DNA of 64,000 bases, from NCBI RefSeq assembly GCF_026151205.1, contig NC_087077.1:16282983-16346982 (forward strand), given 5' to 3'. Both the position numbers and the translations under genes were made by a program. The notes below the pieces were generated by a model. That model was not told the origin of the DNA, did no database searches, and saw only the letters and a list, made by a program, of their open reading frames with translations. Below are positions 36,065 through 50,100 of the stretch, one piece after another. This stretch comes from Bolinopsis microptera. Its lineage: Eukaryota > Ctenophora > Tentaculata > Lobata > Bolinopsidae. The first letter of the stretch is position 1; each line of letters starts with the position of its first letter.

Positions 36065-36982
36065 TCACTTTAATGTCGCAGACAGAACAGCACAGTAAGG
36101 TTTATCTCCAGTGTGTTTACGTTTGTGAGCTGTAATATTGCTCAATTGATTTGATTTATAATCACACAAACTGCAAGAATAAGTTTTCTCTCCTGAGTGT
36201 GTCAGTTCATGACGAGCAAGATTGTTCGATTTATTTGATTTATAATCACAAAAACTGCAAGAATAAGGTTTTTCCCCGGTGTGTGTCCGTTTGTGAGTAG
36301 TAAGATCGCTCGAATGACTCGTTTTATAATCACACAAACTGCAAGAATAAGGTTTTTCCCCGGTGTGTGTCCGTTTATGACCAGCAAGATCGCTCGATTG
36401 ATTTGATTTATAATCGCAAAAAGTGCAAGAATAAGGTTTCTCTCAGGTGTGTGTCCGTTTGTGACGAGCAAGAGCGCCCGATCGACTCGATTTATAATCA
36501 CACAGACTGCAAGAATAATGTTTTTCTCCGGTATGAGTTCGTTTCTGTTTTTTCAACTTATGTTCAGTCCCAGATGGAGTGGTTTCTGCAATAGATAGAG
36601 TTTCAGCCTGAATACCACAGTCAGACTCGGTAGGTATAGGAACGGAAGAAGAATTTCTTTTTGCAGGTCTTACGTTCGACGGTGTTAGCGCAAGATTACA
36701 GTTATCACACTGAAGTTCTTTATAGTCCAAAGGTTCAGCTTTAGCCAGGACATCCTCCATCTTCACAACTTCACCTACTTGGTTGAAGTGTTCTAAACCA
36801 GCTTCAAACTGATTACACAGCACGGCTTCAGCTTTCATAAGTTTGTTATTTTCGTCGTTTTCTATACATTTACAAGTGCATGCTAATGATGACCAGGTTG
36901 AAGTAGGGTTAACTGGTTGGGCGTCTGTCATCTCCTCTTTGATATCAACCCCCTCAAACTTTTCTCTTTTTTCAAGTGACAT
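36065..36982 (-). pseudogene. Zinc-finger array unit ZF6, premature stop
   Basis: It starts [17 protein letters not shown] and lacks the stretch RIFRDI found in siblings (an in-frame deletion of about 10 codons). The shared TGA is at 36443-36445, after one finger. Four fingers follow in the same frame. The 3' half is almost identical to that of ZF5, down to the AAGTTTTCTCTCC variant, so ZF5 and ZF6 are recent duplicates or have been homogenised by gene conversion. Confidence 0.75.
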
Positions 36983-37361
36983 TCCTGATAGAAATTTGTG
37001 TATTAAAGTTCTTTACGTCTTTAGCAAGCAGAATCAAAAATAACAGGATTATGTATTATAATTATTAATTTGTTACTACTCAATCATCAAATTATTAAAT
37101 AAAATATATAATCAAGCCACAAATTTTATTAAGCATTTAACCAAAAATAGAGTACACTCTAAAGTTTGCAATATCGTTCAAATATTTTGTCGGATAACTG
37201 ACAAGATTTTGGAAGATATCAAAATTCTGTCCCGAGTAAATCTATCAAACATGCAATATTATATAATGTTTTAATGTATTAACTAGCGAAGTTCTCCTTC
37301 CTGAACTTTTTGGATTAAACTATACAGATACTTATAGTTCAGATGAGGTAATATATGGCTA

Positions 37362-38175
37362 CCTTACTCGGGATTATTATGACCGGGATAAAGTGGCGGG
37401 TTTAGGGTAATTTCGCCATATTTTTCTCGAACCACATTTTCACCGGTCGTTAATAAACCCGCCGTCTCAGCTTTTAGGGTTCCCAAGGGGGTATGGGTGC
37501 TCATATTTTAATCGTTGTCTTATATTCACTAAAGAAGACTATTGGGACACTTGTTGTAGGTTTTTCGACTTCATTTGGCTAAAATTGCAAAAAATTCACC
37601 TTTTTGCCCAATTCTTGTCATATATCCCTATTGTCAAAGTTGATTTAAATAGGCAAATTTTTAATTTCTTAGGTATTGACTATCTCTACATAATGAAATA
37701 GGACTCAAAGTAAAAGTAACAGTTAAATTAAAACTTGAATTAATTAAAACTGTCAATAACATGAATCAGTTTCATCAGTCATTTATTCATAATTCTAAAC
37801 AATGTGAACGATGCATTCTTTCGAAGATTTTCTACAAATTGAGTCATAATGGTTATTTGATACACGTAAACATTTAATGCTAATTCAAAACAACGAGTCA
37901 TTATTTCTGTGTACTTTCAACAATTATTGATAATTCGAATTGTTTCACAAGTTTTAGCAATGCGAAAATTTCTAGCGAAAATTTCTAAACTTGCTTATCT
38001 CTAATAAGGAAATTTACATCTGAGACAAAATTTTTGAATCTAAAATTGAAAGGTTGCACACCGGTAAAATGGCGACCGGGAAAATGTGGTGGGTTTTGAG
38101 CAATTTCGCCATATTTTTCCCGGACCATATTTTAACCGGTCGTTAATAAACCCGTCGTAATAATCCCGAGTAAGG
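37362..38175. mobile_element. 814-bp MITE with TA target-site duplication
   Basis: Sibling units read GGCTAGATCTTATG at this point. Here GGCTA is followed by 814 bp, then TAGATCTTATG, so TA was duplicated as in Tc1/mariner-type insertions. Ends are inverted repeats: CCTTACTCGGGATTATTA on the left and its reverse complement on the right. Inside, a segment with AATTTCGCCATATTTTTC and CCGGTCGTTAATAAACCCG occurs near both ends in the same orientation. No transposase frame exists, so it is non-autonomous. Confidence 0.85.
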
Positions 38176-38295
38176 TAGATCTTATGTGGTTCAATAAATC
38201 GTCCTTGGATTTAGGATCACAGTCACAGTACTCGCAGCCATATAGCCCACTATGAATCAACATAATATGCCTTTTTAAAGATCCAGCCGTCTTCA

Positions 38296-39116
<821 letters not shown>

Positions 39117-40639
39117 ACTCGTTTTATAATCACACAAACTACAAGATTAAGGTTTTTCCCCGGTGTGTGTCCGTTTGTAAGTAGCAAGATCGCTCGATCG
39201 ATATGATTTATAATCACACAAATTGCAAGAATAAGGTTTATCTTCTGTGTGTGTCCGTTCGTGAGAAGAAAGATTGCTCGATAGATACGATTTATAATCA
39301 CAAAAACTGCACGAATAAGGTTTCTCCTTGGTGTGTGTCAGTTCATGACGAGCAAGATTGTTCGATTTATTTGATTTATAATCACAAAAACTGCAAGAAT
39401 AAGGTTTTTCCCCGGTGTGTGTCCGTTTGTGAGTAGCAAGATCGCTCGAATGACTCGTTTTATAATCACACAAACTGCAAGAATAAGGTGTTTCCCGGTG
39501 TGTGTCCGTTTATGACCAGCAAGATCGCTCGATTGATTTGACTTATAATCACAAAAACTGCAAGAATAAGGTTTTTCCCCGGTGTGTGTCCGTTTGTGAA
39601 TAGCAAGATCGCTCGATCGATTCGCTTTATAATCGCACAAAGTGCAAGAATAAGGTTTCTCTCCAGTGTGTGTCCGTTTGTGACGAGCAAGATCGCTCGA
39701 TTGAATCGCTTTAAAATCGCACAAACTGCAAGAATAAGGTTTCTCTCCATTGTGTGTCCGTTTGTGACGAGCTAGAGCGCCCGATTGACTCGATTTATAA
39801 TCACACAGACTGCAAGAATAATGTTTTTCTCCGGTATGAGTTCGTTTCTGTTTTGTCAACTTATGTTCAGTCCCAGATGGAGTGGTTTCTGCAATAGATA
39901 GAGTTTCAGCCTGAATACCACAGTCAGACTCGGTAGGTATAGGAACAGGAGAAGAATTTCTTTTTGCAGGTCTTACGTTGAATACGTTCGTTGGTGTTAC
40001 TGTTAGCGCAAGATTACAGTTATCACACTGAAGTTCTTTATAGTCCAAAGGTTCAGCTTTAGCCAGGATGACACGGAAAATCCTATCATCCTCCATCTTC
40101 ACAACTTCACCTACTTGATTGAGGTGTTTTAAACCCGCTTCAAACTGATTACACAGCACGGCTTCAGCTTTCATAAGTTTGTTATTTTCGTCGTTTTCTT
40201 CACATTTACAAGTGCATGCTAATGATGACCAGGTTGAAGTAGGGTTAACTGGTTTGGCGTCTGTCATCTCCTCTTTGATATCAACCCCCTCAAACTTTTC
40301 TCTTTTTTCAAGTGACATTCCTGATAGAAATTTGTGTATTAACGTTCTTTACGTCTTTAGCAAGCAGAATAAAAAATAACATGATTATATAATATGTATT
40401 ATAATTATTAATTTGTAACTATTCAATCATCAAATTATTAAATAAAATATATAATCAAGCCACAAATTTTATTTAGCAATTAACCAAAAATAGAGTACAC
40501 TCTAAAGTTTGCAATATCGTTCAAATATTTTGTTTGATAACTGACAAAATTTTGGAAGTTATAAAAATTCTGTCCCGAGTAAATCTATCGAACATGCTAT
40601 AATATTATATAATGTTTAAATGTATTAACTAGCGAAGTT

Positions 40640-41003
40640 CTCCTTCCTAAATTTTGTTGATTAAACTATACTTATAGTTCAGATGAGGTAATATATGGCT
40701 AGATCTTATGTGGTTCAATAAATCGTCCTTGGATTTACGATTACAGTCACAGTACTCGCAGCCATATAGCCCACTATCATGAATCAACATAATATGCCTT
40801 TTTAAAGATCCAGCCGTCTTCACTTTAATGTCGCAGACAGTACAGCACAGTAAGATTTATCTCCGGTGTGTGTCCGTTTGTGAGCAGTAATATTGCTCGA
40901 TTGATTTGATTTATAATCACACAAACTGCAAGAATAAGGTTTATCTCTTGTGTGTCCGTTCGTGAGAAGCAAGGTGGCTCGATTGATTTGATTTATAATT
41001 AAT
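40640..41003 (-). pseudogene. Zinc-finger array unit ZF8, 3' fragment
   Basis: Only the last fingers and the 3' side of a unit remain. It has the out-of-frame terminal finger pair, NQLSNITAH-type and NQSSHLASH-type fingers, and a shortened linker (TATCTCTTGTGTGTCC lacks three bases of the usual form). Homology ends abruptly near 41003 in AATTAATTAATTATG. It marks the upstream edge of the array. Confidence 0.75.
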
Positions 41004-41024
41004 TAATTATGATATTGTTCACAT

Positions 41025-41582
41025 ATTACGTAATCGACCGAAGGGTGTTCCTTAATGATTGCGCTAGTGTAAATTTGCACTACCACTTAATCGTTCGCCT
41101 CAATTTAAAACAAATTCATGTGAAAAGGCCGTGAGCCCGTGAGGGTATGAAAGGGATATATCCCACCTGTCTTTATAAACACAGGTGTTGTTTTCGACGC
41201 TGATTCCGAATCACCCCTGACCCCCCATGACGTAGGATAAAAACGCTTCCCTGGAGACTGGAGAGTTATGGGCAAAAAACTGTTTTGGTCACGTGACAGG
41301 TTAGTTAAACACGAATTCGATTTTCCAGGACTCGGGTTATGGATAGCTTTGGGGTTATTGTTTAATGTTTATGTAAAACCGTTTGTTTCGGCTACAAAAC
41401 CATAAAAACTAAAGTCACGTGATAATTTTATGGCGAGCGAATTAGTAAGAGCCGTAAATTTGACGATGAGGATCACGACGTGGGACAAATTTTGACACGA
41501 TAGCTATAATCTATGTGTAAACTGATCACGGAGGGGGTATGGTGGCTTAAAAGTGGGTCAAAAAGTAATATATGAACGACCC
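41025..41582. mobile_element. Possible TIR element at the array edge
   Basis: The left sequence GTTCACATATTACGTAATCG and the right sequence AGTAATATATGAACGACCC resemble, in opposite orientation, the termini of the element at 27708-28134. The interior includes GGGATATATCCCAC and several GGAGGGGG-type tracts and has no gene. Ends are less certain than for the first copy. Confidence 0.4.
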
Positions 41583-42169
41583 GTTGTTACAAGATAAACG
41601 ATTTAAAATAAATCGGATCAAAATAAGTTAATCCCCAATTATTGTGATACTTTTCATTTCAATAACAACCATTATGATTATAACAATGTGCATGTTTCTG
41701 TCCAACCAATTTTAGAATATTATTTGGAACGCTGACATTCAATTTTAATCAAATGCTATTTCTTGAGAAATGGGAGCATTTTCTACAAAGAAGGGTCGAG
41801 AGACTGTCTGATTGGTATTGATCAGGAAGTGTCTACAAAAAACAACCTAGATACTAGATGACGTCATTTGAGATCTACATGGTTCTAATACACTTTAAGT
41901 AGAAATATGCCTGCGCGCGCGTCGCGTGGCCGCCGGCCGGCCGGGCCGGTACGTGTAATTACGTAACTTGCGCAAAAAGAGAGGTCCTTTCGTTATATTT
42001 CAAAGGTATGTCGGCAGCGCGTTCCAAATAATATTCCACAACTACAATAAAAATTGCGTAATTTATTTTGGCTTTTATACATCATATTACATAGTCAAAT
42101 CACATTTTAAACACCTGAAGAATACAATCAATCAAATTATCAACGAAATAAAACTGAAAACTGTAATAA
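41583..42169. other. Intergenic region before SRPRA 3' end
   Basis: No exon is seen. A short, very GC-rich patch at about 41895-41950 (GCGCGCGCGTCGCGTGGCCG, then CCGGCCGG repeats) stands out in AT-rich surroundings. The 3' UTR of SRPRA would lie at the high-coordinate side. Confidence 0.4.
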
Positions 42170-45100
42170 TTATCTCAGCAGAGCAGACACGACACTTTTC
42201 ACATTCAGAGACTTCAAATCAGGATACTGCTGTCCCGTTCCAACAAATATTATCGGCTGTCCTGTTATGTAAGTCATGGAGATAGCGGCTCCAACCTGAG
42301 GATAAACAGGGAGATAAGTGGATCTAGTCACACTAGTTTAGTTTTGCTAAGTTATTTCTTATTACTGTATCTGATGATTCAACAGTAAAACACGATAGCT
42401 TGTAATTGGGAACTCTTAAATGTTAATTAAATATTAATTAGTTGTTAATTAATTATATACATTATGTATGATTGAATTATCAGAGCGATAACTTACTTTA
42501 TCATCAATACAATCAAATTTAGTGAGAAGGATACCGTCGATAACGGACTTAGTCCCAGCCAATGCAGTAGAAGAGTGATCAATGAGGGACTGGTTGAACT
42601 TGACAAGCTGGTCAACCTGATAATAAATACATATTTAAAGGATATCAAACATGAATCAAACTATGGGGCCTCACATATTTTACAATGTTTACACAAGAAA
42701 CAAGATAAGTATGTTCATGAAGAAACAAGATAAGAATGTTCATGAAGAAACAAGATAAGAATGTTCATGAAGAAACAAGATAAGAAGATGTCAGCACTCA
42801 CAGCCTCATTCCCCACAAGCGCTTCTCCAACAAACAGAGTAAGATCAGGTGTGTTAAGAGCCACTAGTTTACTAAGTGCTCTCATCAGGGGTTCGTTATC
42901 CTGCATACGCCCAGCTGTATCTACCAGGACCACATCGTAACGCCGCTCATTGGCGTACTTTATAGCTTCAAACGCTAGACCTGCATATTGTTACATTTGT
43001 GTTTGTGGTTTAAGGGGGGGGTTCACCCTGATTTTTTTGTGAAACTTAGTTTCGAGATAGCAGTTGACCAACAAACTAGGACCGGTGACCGAACTTTTGA
43101 GGGGGTCCCGGACCCCAACCGCCAAACGGTGCCCGCGGGGCAGCCACGCCCATATTTGGTCCAAATTAGGCCCAATTTAGCCAAATACCCTGAACATGCC
43201 CAAATCCCAGATTTTAGGTGCTCTACTTGTAGCTAGTGGTCCCCTGAACTCGTATATAAATTTTCATCAAGATTGGACAAAAAATGACTGAGTTATGAGC
43301 CAAAAACCATATGACCATATTTGGGCATACGCACCAAATTTGCCGGGCATTTTTCAGAATTTGGCCGCCAAATTTTTTTAAAGGCCTAACTCAAAATTTT
43401 AATACAAAACTTAAGGTCATGAGGCGATTCTACGTCGATTCTGAAAATTTCATGAAAAAATATTGAAACCCTATTGAGTTCTATTGTTTTGAACGAAATC
43501 AGTTTTGCAAATATCGCGAACTGAGATATGGGCGATTTTGTTCATTTTTTGCAACTGTTTGAACACAGAATCCACAGTTAGGTAGATATTGAGCTGATAA
43601 TCATAGAGAATGTGTAGTATAGGCTTACCTTCCATATAAAGTTGGTTTCATTCAAAAATATTGATATTTGACCAATTTATGGGCCAAAATCGATCAAATT
43701 TGGTGCGTATGCCCAAATATGGTCATATGGTTTTTGGCTCATAACTCAGTCATTTTTTGTCCAATCTTGATGAAAATTCATATACGAGTTCAGGGGACCA
43801 CTAGCTACAAGTGAAGCACCTAAAATCTGGGATTTGGGCGTGTTCAGGGTATTTGGCTAAATTGGGCCTAATTTGGACCAAATATGGGCGTGGCTGCCCC
43901 GCGGGCACCGTTTGGCGGTTGGGGTCCGGGACCCCCTCAAAAGTTCGGTCACCTGTCCTAGTTTGTTGGTCAACTGCTATCTCGAAACCAAGTTTCACAA
44001 AAAATTCAGGGTGAACCCCCCGCCTTAAGTGAACGAAGTGGCTCTACAGGTCTTATAGGGAATTTAATGTAAAATTGAGTTGTTCAAGGGAGTTGCAGTT
44101 CTTTCAAATATATTGCTATAACATATGGATTTGGGGCGCAGAACTCGGCCAGGACCGGTTCCAAACACAATGATATAGATTATCCAGTGCAATTAGTTAA
44201 ATTATAAAACCTGCCGGATCCTTGCCGTATCCTCGTTCGTAGAGTTGGACCTGGTCCTCCGAGTATAAGTTAGCAAGTCTTACCACGTGGGTGCGCAGCT
44301 GCTCGACAGCACCTGGTATGTAACATGTCAGTCACGTGATTCCCTTATATATGGTAATGGGTAGGCTATCCACTCCGATAATCGTTACCGATAATTATCT
44401 CCGATAATTCGTTAAAAAAGGTTATCTGTTTATCTAGATAAAACATATTTTTATCGGTATAAAAATTCACTAGAATTACCGAAAAAACTGCCACAATACC
44501 GTAAAATTTTAAAGAAATATTAGTGTTTTTTGCCTTCCCAAGTAATCCAAGAAACAGTCCCAAACGTTTTATAGTATGATAGAAGAGGTAGTTTACTTAA
44601 ATGTGAGCTTAAGAGGTTTATTTACATTTGTATACCTATGGAACTGTAGAACTGTAGAACTGTAGAAGTCTAGAGAAAGTTATTGACATTGTTATCTTGA
44701 GGCTAGGGTGCTGGCGTTCTACCTTACAACCATTCTGGAGACAGGAACGAGCATGTTACTGTTAACAAGAGTCAAAAATACCGGCAGGCGGCAGGGCACT
44801 CAATTAAATTCCGTAAGTGTTCTAGGCGTGAAACATTGTCTTCAGGAGAAGGAATCTGTTGCTCCAAGTTATCCACAGGATAAGGAAACGGTTCACTGAA
44901 TCACTTTAAATGTTTTACTGTTTCGAGGAGAATTGGTATTTGTTGCACTACTGTTCTCAGGAGAAGGAAACCGGTGGTCTAATGTTTTGAAGAGAACTGG
45001 TGCACTACTGTTCTCAGGAGAAGGAAACCGGTGGTCTACTGTTTTGAAGAGAACTGGTGCACTACTGTTCTCAGGAGAAGGAAACCGGTGGTCTAATGTT

Positions 45101-47133
45101 TTGAAGAGAACTGGTGCACTACTGTTCTCAGGAGAAGGAAACCGGTGATCTACTGTTTTGAAGAGAACTAGTGCGTTACTGTTCTCAGGAGAAGGAAACC
45201 GGTGGTCTACTGTTTTGAAGAGAACTAGTGCGTTACTGTTCTCAGGAGAAGGAAACCCTTGGTCTACTGTTTTGAAAAGAACTGGTGCACTACTGTTCTC
45301 AGGAGAAGGAAACCGGTGGTCTACTGTTTTGAAGAGAACTAGTGCGTTACTGTTCTCAGGAGAAGGAAACCGGTGGTCTAATGTTTTGAAGAGAACTAGT
45401 GCGTTACTGTTCTCAGGAGAAGGATACCAGTGGTCTACTGTTTTGAAGAGAACTGTTGCACTACTGTTTTCAGGAGAAGGGAACCGGTGGTCTACTGTTT
45501 TGAAGAGAACTAGTGCGTTACTGTTCTCAGGAGAAGGAAACCGGTGGTCTACTGTTTTGAAGAGAACTAGTGCGTTACTGTTCTCAGGAGAAGGAAACCC
45601 TTGGTCTACTGTTTTGAAGAGAACTGGTACACTACTGTTTTTAGGAGAAGGAAACCGGTGATCTACTGTTTTGAAGAGAACTGGTACACTACTGTTCTTA
45701 GGAGAAGACAAACCGTTGGTCTACTGTTTTGAAGAGAACTGGTACACTATTGTTCCCCGGAGAAGAAAACTGATGCTCTAATATTTTCAAAAGAAAGGAA
45801 GTTGTACTTTAGCAAGATTACTGGTAAACAGTAATAAAAGTCGACAATCAGTTTTTGTGAAATTTGGAAAACATTTTGGCTTTGGCCTTCAGCAGAAAAA
45901 TTATCGGTTTTATCGGTTTTATCTAGATAAAACCTAAATTTTTATCTGTTTATCTAGATAAAAGATTTCATACCGATAATGGATAGCCTAGTAATGGGAT
46001 ATTCTGATGATCACAAACAAACGTGTACGTACGAGGCCGGTAGTTACCTTATATGGTAGTGTCACCACAGGAACACTACCATATAAGGTAATGTAGTTAG
46101 TCTTATTATATGTTGTTTGTTATTGCCTCTCTGCAGTTTTTCACAGAGCTGTTGTCACACGTATTGCCTTAGAAAATTATGCCGTATGATTATCATACAT
46201 ATGATATAGATGATTAAAAGATAAAAAAACAAATTACCGGCTCTGAAAGTATCTCCCCCGACCACTAGAACTCTGTAGCCGTTATCCAGTAACCAGAAAC
46301 ACACTTTAGCCAGGTTAGTGCTCTTACCCACCCCGTTTACTCCGCAGAACGTTATCACGTACGGGCGGCCCTTACTTTTAGCCTCCATTACGTCACGCAA
46401 CACGTTTACACGATGTTTGGGAGATAAAATCTGAGGGAGATGTTAATTTAGGACAATAAGAGAACACTCGCGTGTTTTTAATACTGATACAATAACTCAA
46501 CACCTTAACCAAACTTTAATCTAGACTATTTTTAACAAGGCAAGTTAATTATCTTGATTAACTGGCTCGTGCTAGTAACCTTAGTAAGTGCGTCACTAAG
46601 AGCCTGTTTAGCAGTAGAAGTAAGTCCAGTAAACGTACTGTAACTCTTCCCAACCAGACTACTTTCCAGTGTATCACACAACTGGATAGAGATCTCCGCA
46701 GCCACATTCTTTGATGTCAGGTGTTCTTTTAGCTTCTCCAGTACTGGACACACATACTTGTTAGTCAATATAAATACAATGGTTCTTTGGTGAAAGGAAT
46801 GTAAATTGTTGGTCAGTGATTCATGAATGAAAATTCGTTAAAATTAGGTTCAAAATTGTGCCATCTTAGTTTCAATATTAAATTTAACCTGGTTCAAGAG
46901 ATTCGCTGGTTACGGTTTGTTGGGTAGAGAAGTTGATGTTTTTTAAGAAGGAGAACATTCCAGATGATTTACCAGAAGGTCCATTGCTCACTGAGTTGTC
47001 AACAACTTCCTGGAATTATTCATTGAAAACAAACAAACAAACAAACAAACAAACAAACAAACAAACAAACAAACAAACAAACAAACAAACAAACAAACAA
47101 ACAAACAAACAAACAAACAAACAAACAAACAAA

Positions 47134-47168
<35 letters not shown>

Positions 47169-50100
47169 ACAAACAAACAAACAAACAAACAAACAAACAA
47201 ACAAACAAACAAACAAACAAACAAACAAACAAACAAACAAACAAACAAACAAACAAACAAACAAACAAACAAACAAACAAACAAAACAAACAAACAAACA
47301 AACAAACAAACAAACAAACAAACAAACAAACAAACAAACAAACAAACAAACAAGTGAAACAAACCTCATCCTCTTCATCCTCACTCTCACTCCAGTCGTC
47401 TCCCACTCCATTCAGATCTCCTGACATGGTACCCTTTAAGTGAGACTCATCTTTTAAGTTGGCACTCTGTATTCCGTTCTGGGGCTCTGAGCTGAAGTCT
47501 ATCCCCTCAGTGCTTTTCCCTCCCATATCCCAGGAACGGGCTTCTTTTCCTTTCTTTCCTTTCTTAGGAACTTTCACTGGTGGTGCAGCTGGCTGAAGGA
47601 AGTAGTGAGGTTAATTTTCAGTCGCTAAGTATTTAACTATTTCACCATGTGAGTCCCAAAGCACCTTAGCTGATGGGTTGCTGATTAACAAGCCCAAAAG
47701 GTACTACATAAGTCGAACTTCATTTACTACTGATATCACTTTTTCTGCTTAGATATAATAACTACGTACACAACTATTTATCAAAACAAACCTCCTCTGG
47801 TTTTTTCTTTCCCTTCTTAGCTGCTTTCTTCTTCTTCATATTCTCTCTTGCTATTTCCACGTCAGTCTTTGGTTTCTCAGCAGGAGGCTCTGAACTGGCT
47901 GTTCCCATCACAGCAGTCGCCAGACGCGCCGCCGTACTCGCTACACTCTTATCCTGAGAGAGAGTTGTTACTATACATTTAGAGAGAAGGATATCAGTGA
48001 TCTCGGAGTTTGAAATCGTTGGCGTTATTAACTAAATAAGATTTGTTATTTAAAGTTATAATCGTTTATGAGCAGCACGGTGCATCAGGTGACACACTTT
48101 AAGTGCGTGTAACACCTGGTTCCGAAACTATTCATATGATCAGAGGTGTAACCTTAAGTTTTATTTACAAAAATCGGTTTGTAAACGTGCGAAATATTCC
48201 ACTATCAACACCTGCTAGATGCAAATAAAATAAACTTTATCATACGACTCATGCCATGAGGATATATATGATGAGGACATAATATGTTGCTCGAATTCTA
48301 TTTTTATTTTCCTAGATCCTAGATACTAATATTACAACTAAAAGATCATTTTATCATATTATTTTTGTTAGCTCCCATATTATTACCTTACGAGAGTTGA
48401 AAATAGTGTGTAGAAAGTAAATGGCTCTAATTTTTTTGACAAATGAAATTTCCACTTAATTTTTGCATATTTAGGTAATGAAAATATTTAAATATTATAA
48501 TAATGCAATAAAAATACTTAATAAGTATTAATTTGCTCAACCCATTGTCCTTTATTGTTGATAGGACATGTTGATAACGTGTAAGACAATTGTCTATAGC
48601 CGACTTGACTGTATTAAGGGGGCGGGGGGGGGGTCTTCGTGGAAATGTTCTCAAAATCGACTTTTTAGTTGTTTCTGATAGAGGGGAGTAATATCTATCA
48701 GATGCTTTTGATCCCGTGGAAAAATATCGTTCCTAGCCGAAATTAATGCCGGTCAAAGGTCAGCGCGTGCACGTGTTGGTAATTGTATTGCGCGAGCGAT
48801 TTTTGATCGCGTGCCCTGAAAATAGAGTCTAAAAATCTATCTTCTCCTACATTTTTTGAGAAATCACCCTGAAACTTTCAGGATTTGTTCTAGGGATCAT
48901 TTAGAAGAGATGAGCCCGACAACATTTTGAGATAGGCCTTTAAACATTTTTTATTCGATTTTTAAAATCTTGGACCTCGTTTTTTGATGGTTTTTCAAGG
49001 TCCACGATTTTCAAAATCGAATAAAAATTTTTTAAAGGCCTCTCTTAAAATTCTGTCCGGCTCATATCTTCTAAATGATCCCTCAAACATATCCTGAAAG
49101 TTTCAGGGTGATTGCTCAAAAAATGTAGAAGAAGATAGATTTTTAGACTCGATTTTCAGGGCACGCGATTTGAGAACCCCATTAGGACGAATTTACGAAT
49201 TTTTGGAAAACTGCCAAAAATCAACCAAATTATGAGTTAGAATCAAATGAGAGGCAAGAATGAAATTTGTAACGTTTATGAACTGATAGCAATTCACCTT
49301 TAAAAATTTGCTCCTTCATAAAAAAAATTATCGATTTTTATATTCTACACACTATTTTCAACTCACCCTGTATATATGTTCGACATAATTCCGGTGACCT
49401 AAATGATTTGGGAACGAAAATATGGGAATTTTTTCCGAAAACCGCCTCAATTCGTACTTCAAATTTAATCATGGTATTTGGGGAGTTTTGTCATCTCCTT
49501 ATTTTACAAAATTGAAACCTAATATTTGAGAAAATTAAATACAAAGATTTTCTCTGATCAGCTGTTTCATCTTGTAAACGATTTCTCCTGAGCCTTTGAA
49601 AGTTAGCCTCAACTTAACTTATAATCCTCCAGAGGGTATAGGAGACCGACAGTGTTTGTTTATCTTCCACTAATCCCGAAATTTCACCGCCGTGGCCAAT
49701 ATAGTAGTGACAGAGCTTGCTTATTTTTAATGGAACGTGTCCAAAATCATTTTTAAAGCATGATCGAATACTAGTGTTCATTAATTGTTTGATGAACCAT
49801 ATTTATAACTTAGTATATTGATAAGTTGAGAGCAAATAGATAAAGTCATAATCAAGGAAAATACGTGAAAAATTATTTGGGGAACATAATGGTGGCCTAA
49901 ATTTTGGTAGTCCGAAAATATGTTTTTTTCGAAAAACCACCGATTTTCGTACCTTTTAAATATGTCTCATAAGTTATTCAACCTCCGTATTATTCATTCC
50001 TCTTTTTACGAGTATTTTGCTCACTGCACGTGTACTTACCTCCATATCCCTCCCTTACAGCGTTTCATATTGTTAAGGAAGCTAGGAACTGTATTTCAGC

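Noticed and set aside
43801-44014. Paired frames at 42988-43236 and 43801-44014
   Set aside because: They are the same short frame in both arms of the TTAA foldback element, with no homology to a known family.
46880-46970. Acceptor at AACAAG|TATGTG for the SRPRA exon starting near 46743
   Set aside because: It breaks phase with the previous exon; the acceptor GTCCAG|TACTGG restores both phase and the family sequence SLEP-VLEKL.
46988-47577. Long CLFV-repeat frames near 47 kb
   Set aside because: They are translations of the (CAAA)n microsatellite; only the exon 47365-47592 in one of them is real SRPRA coding sequence.
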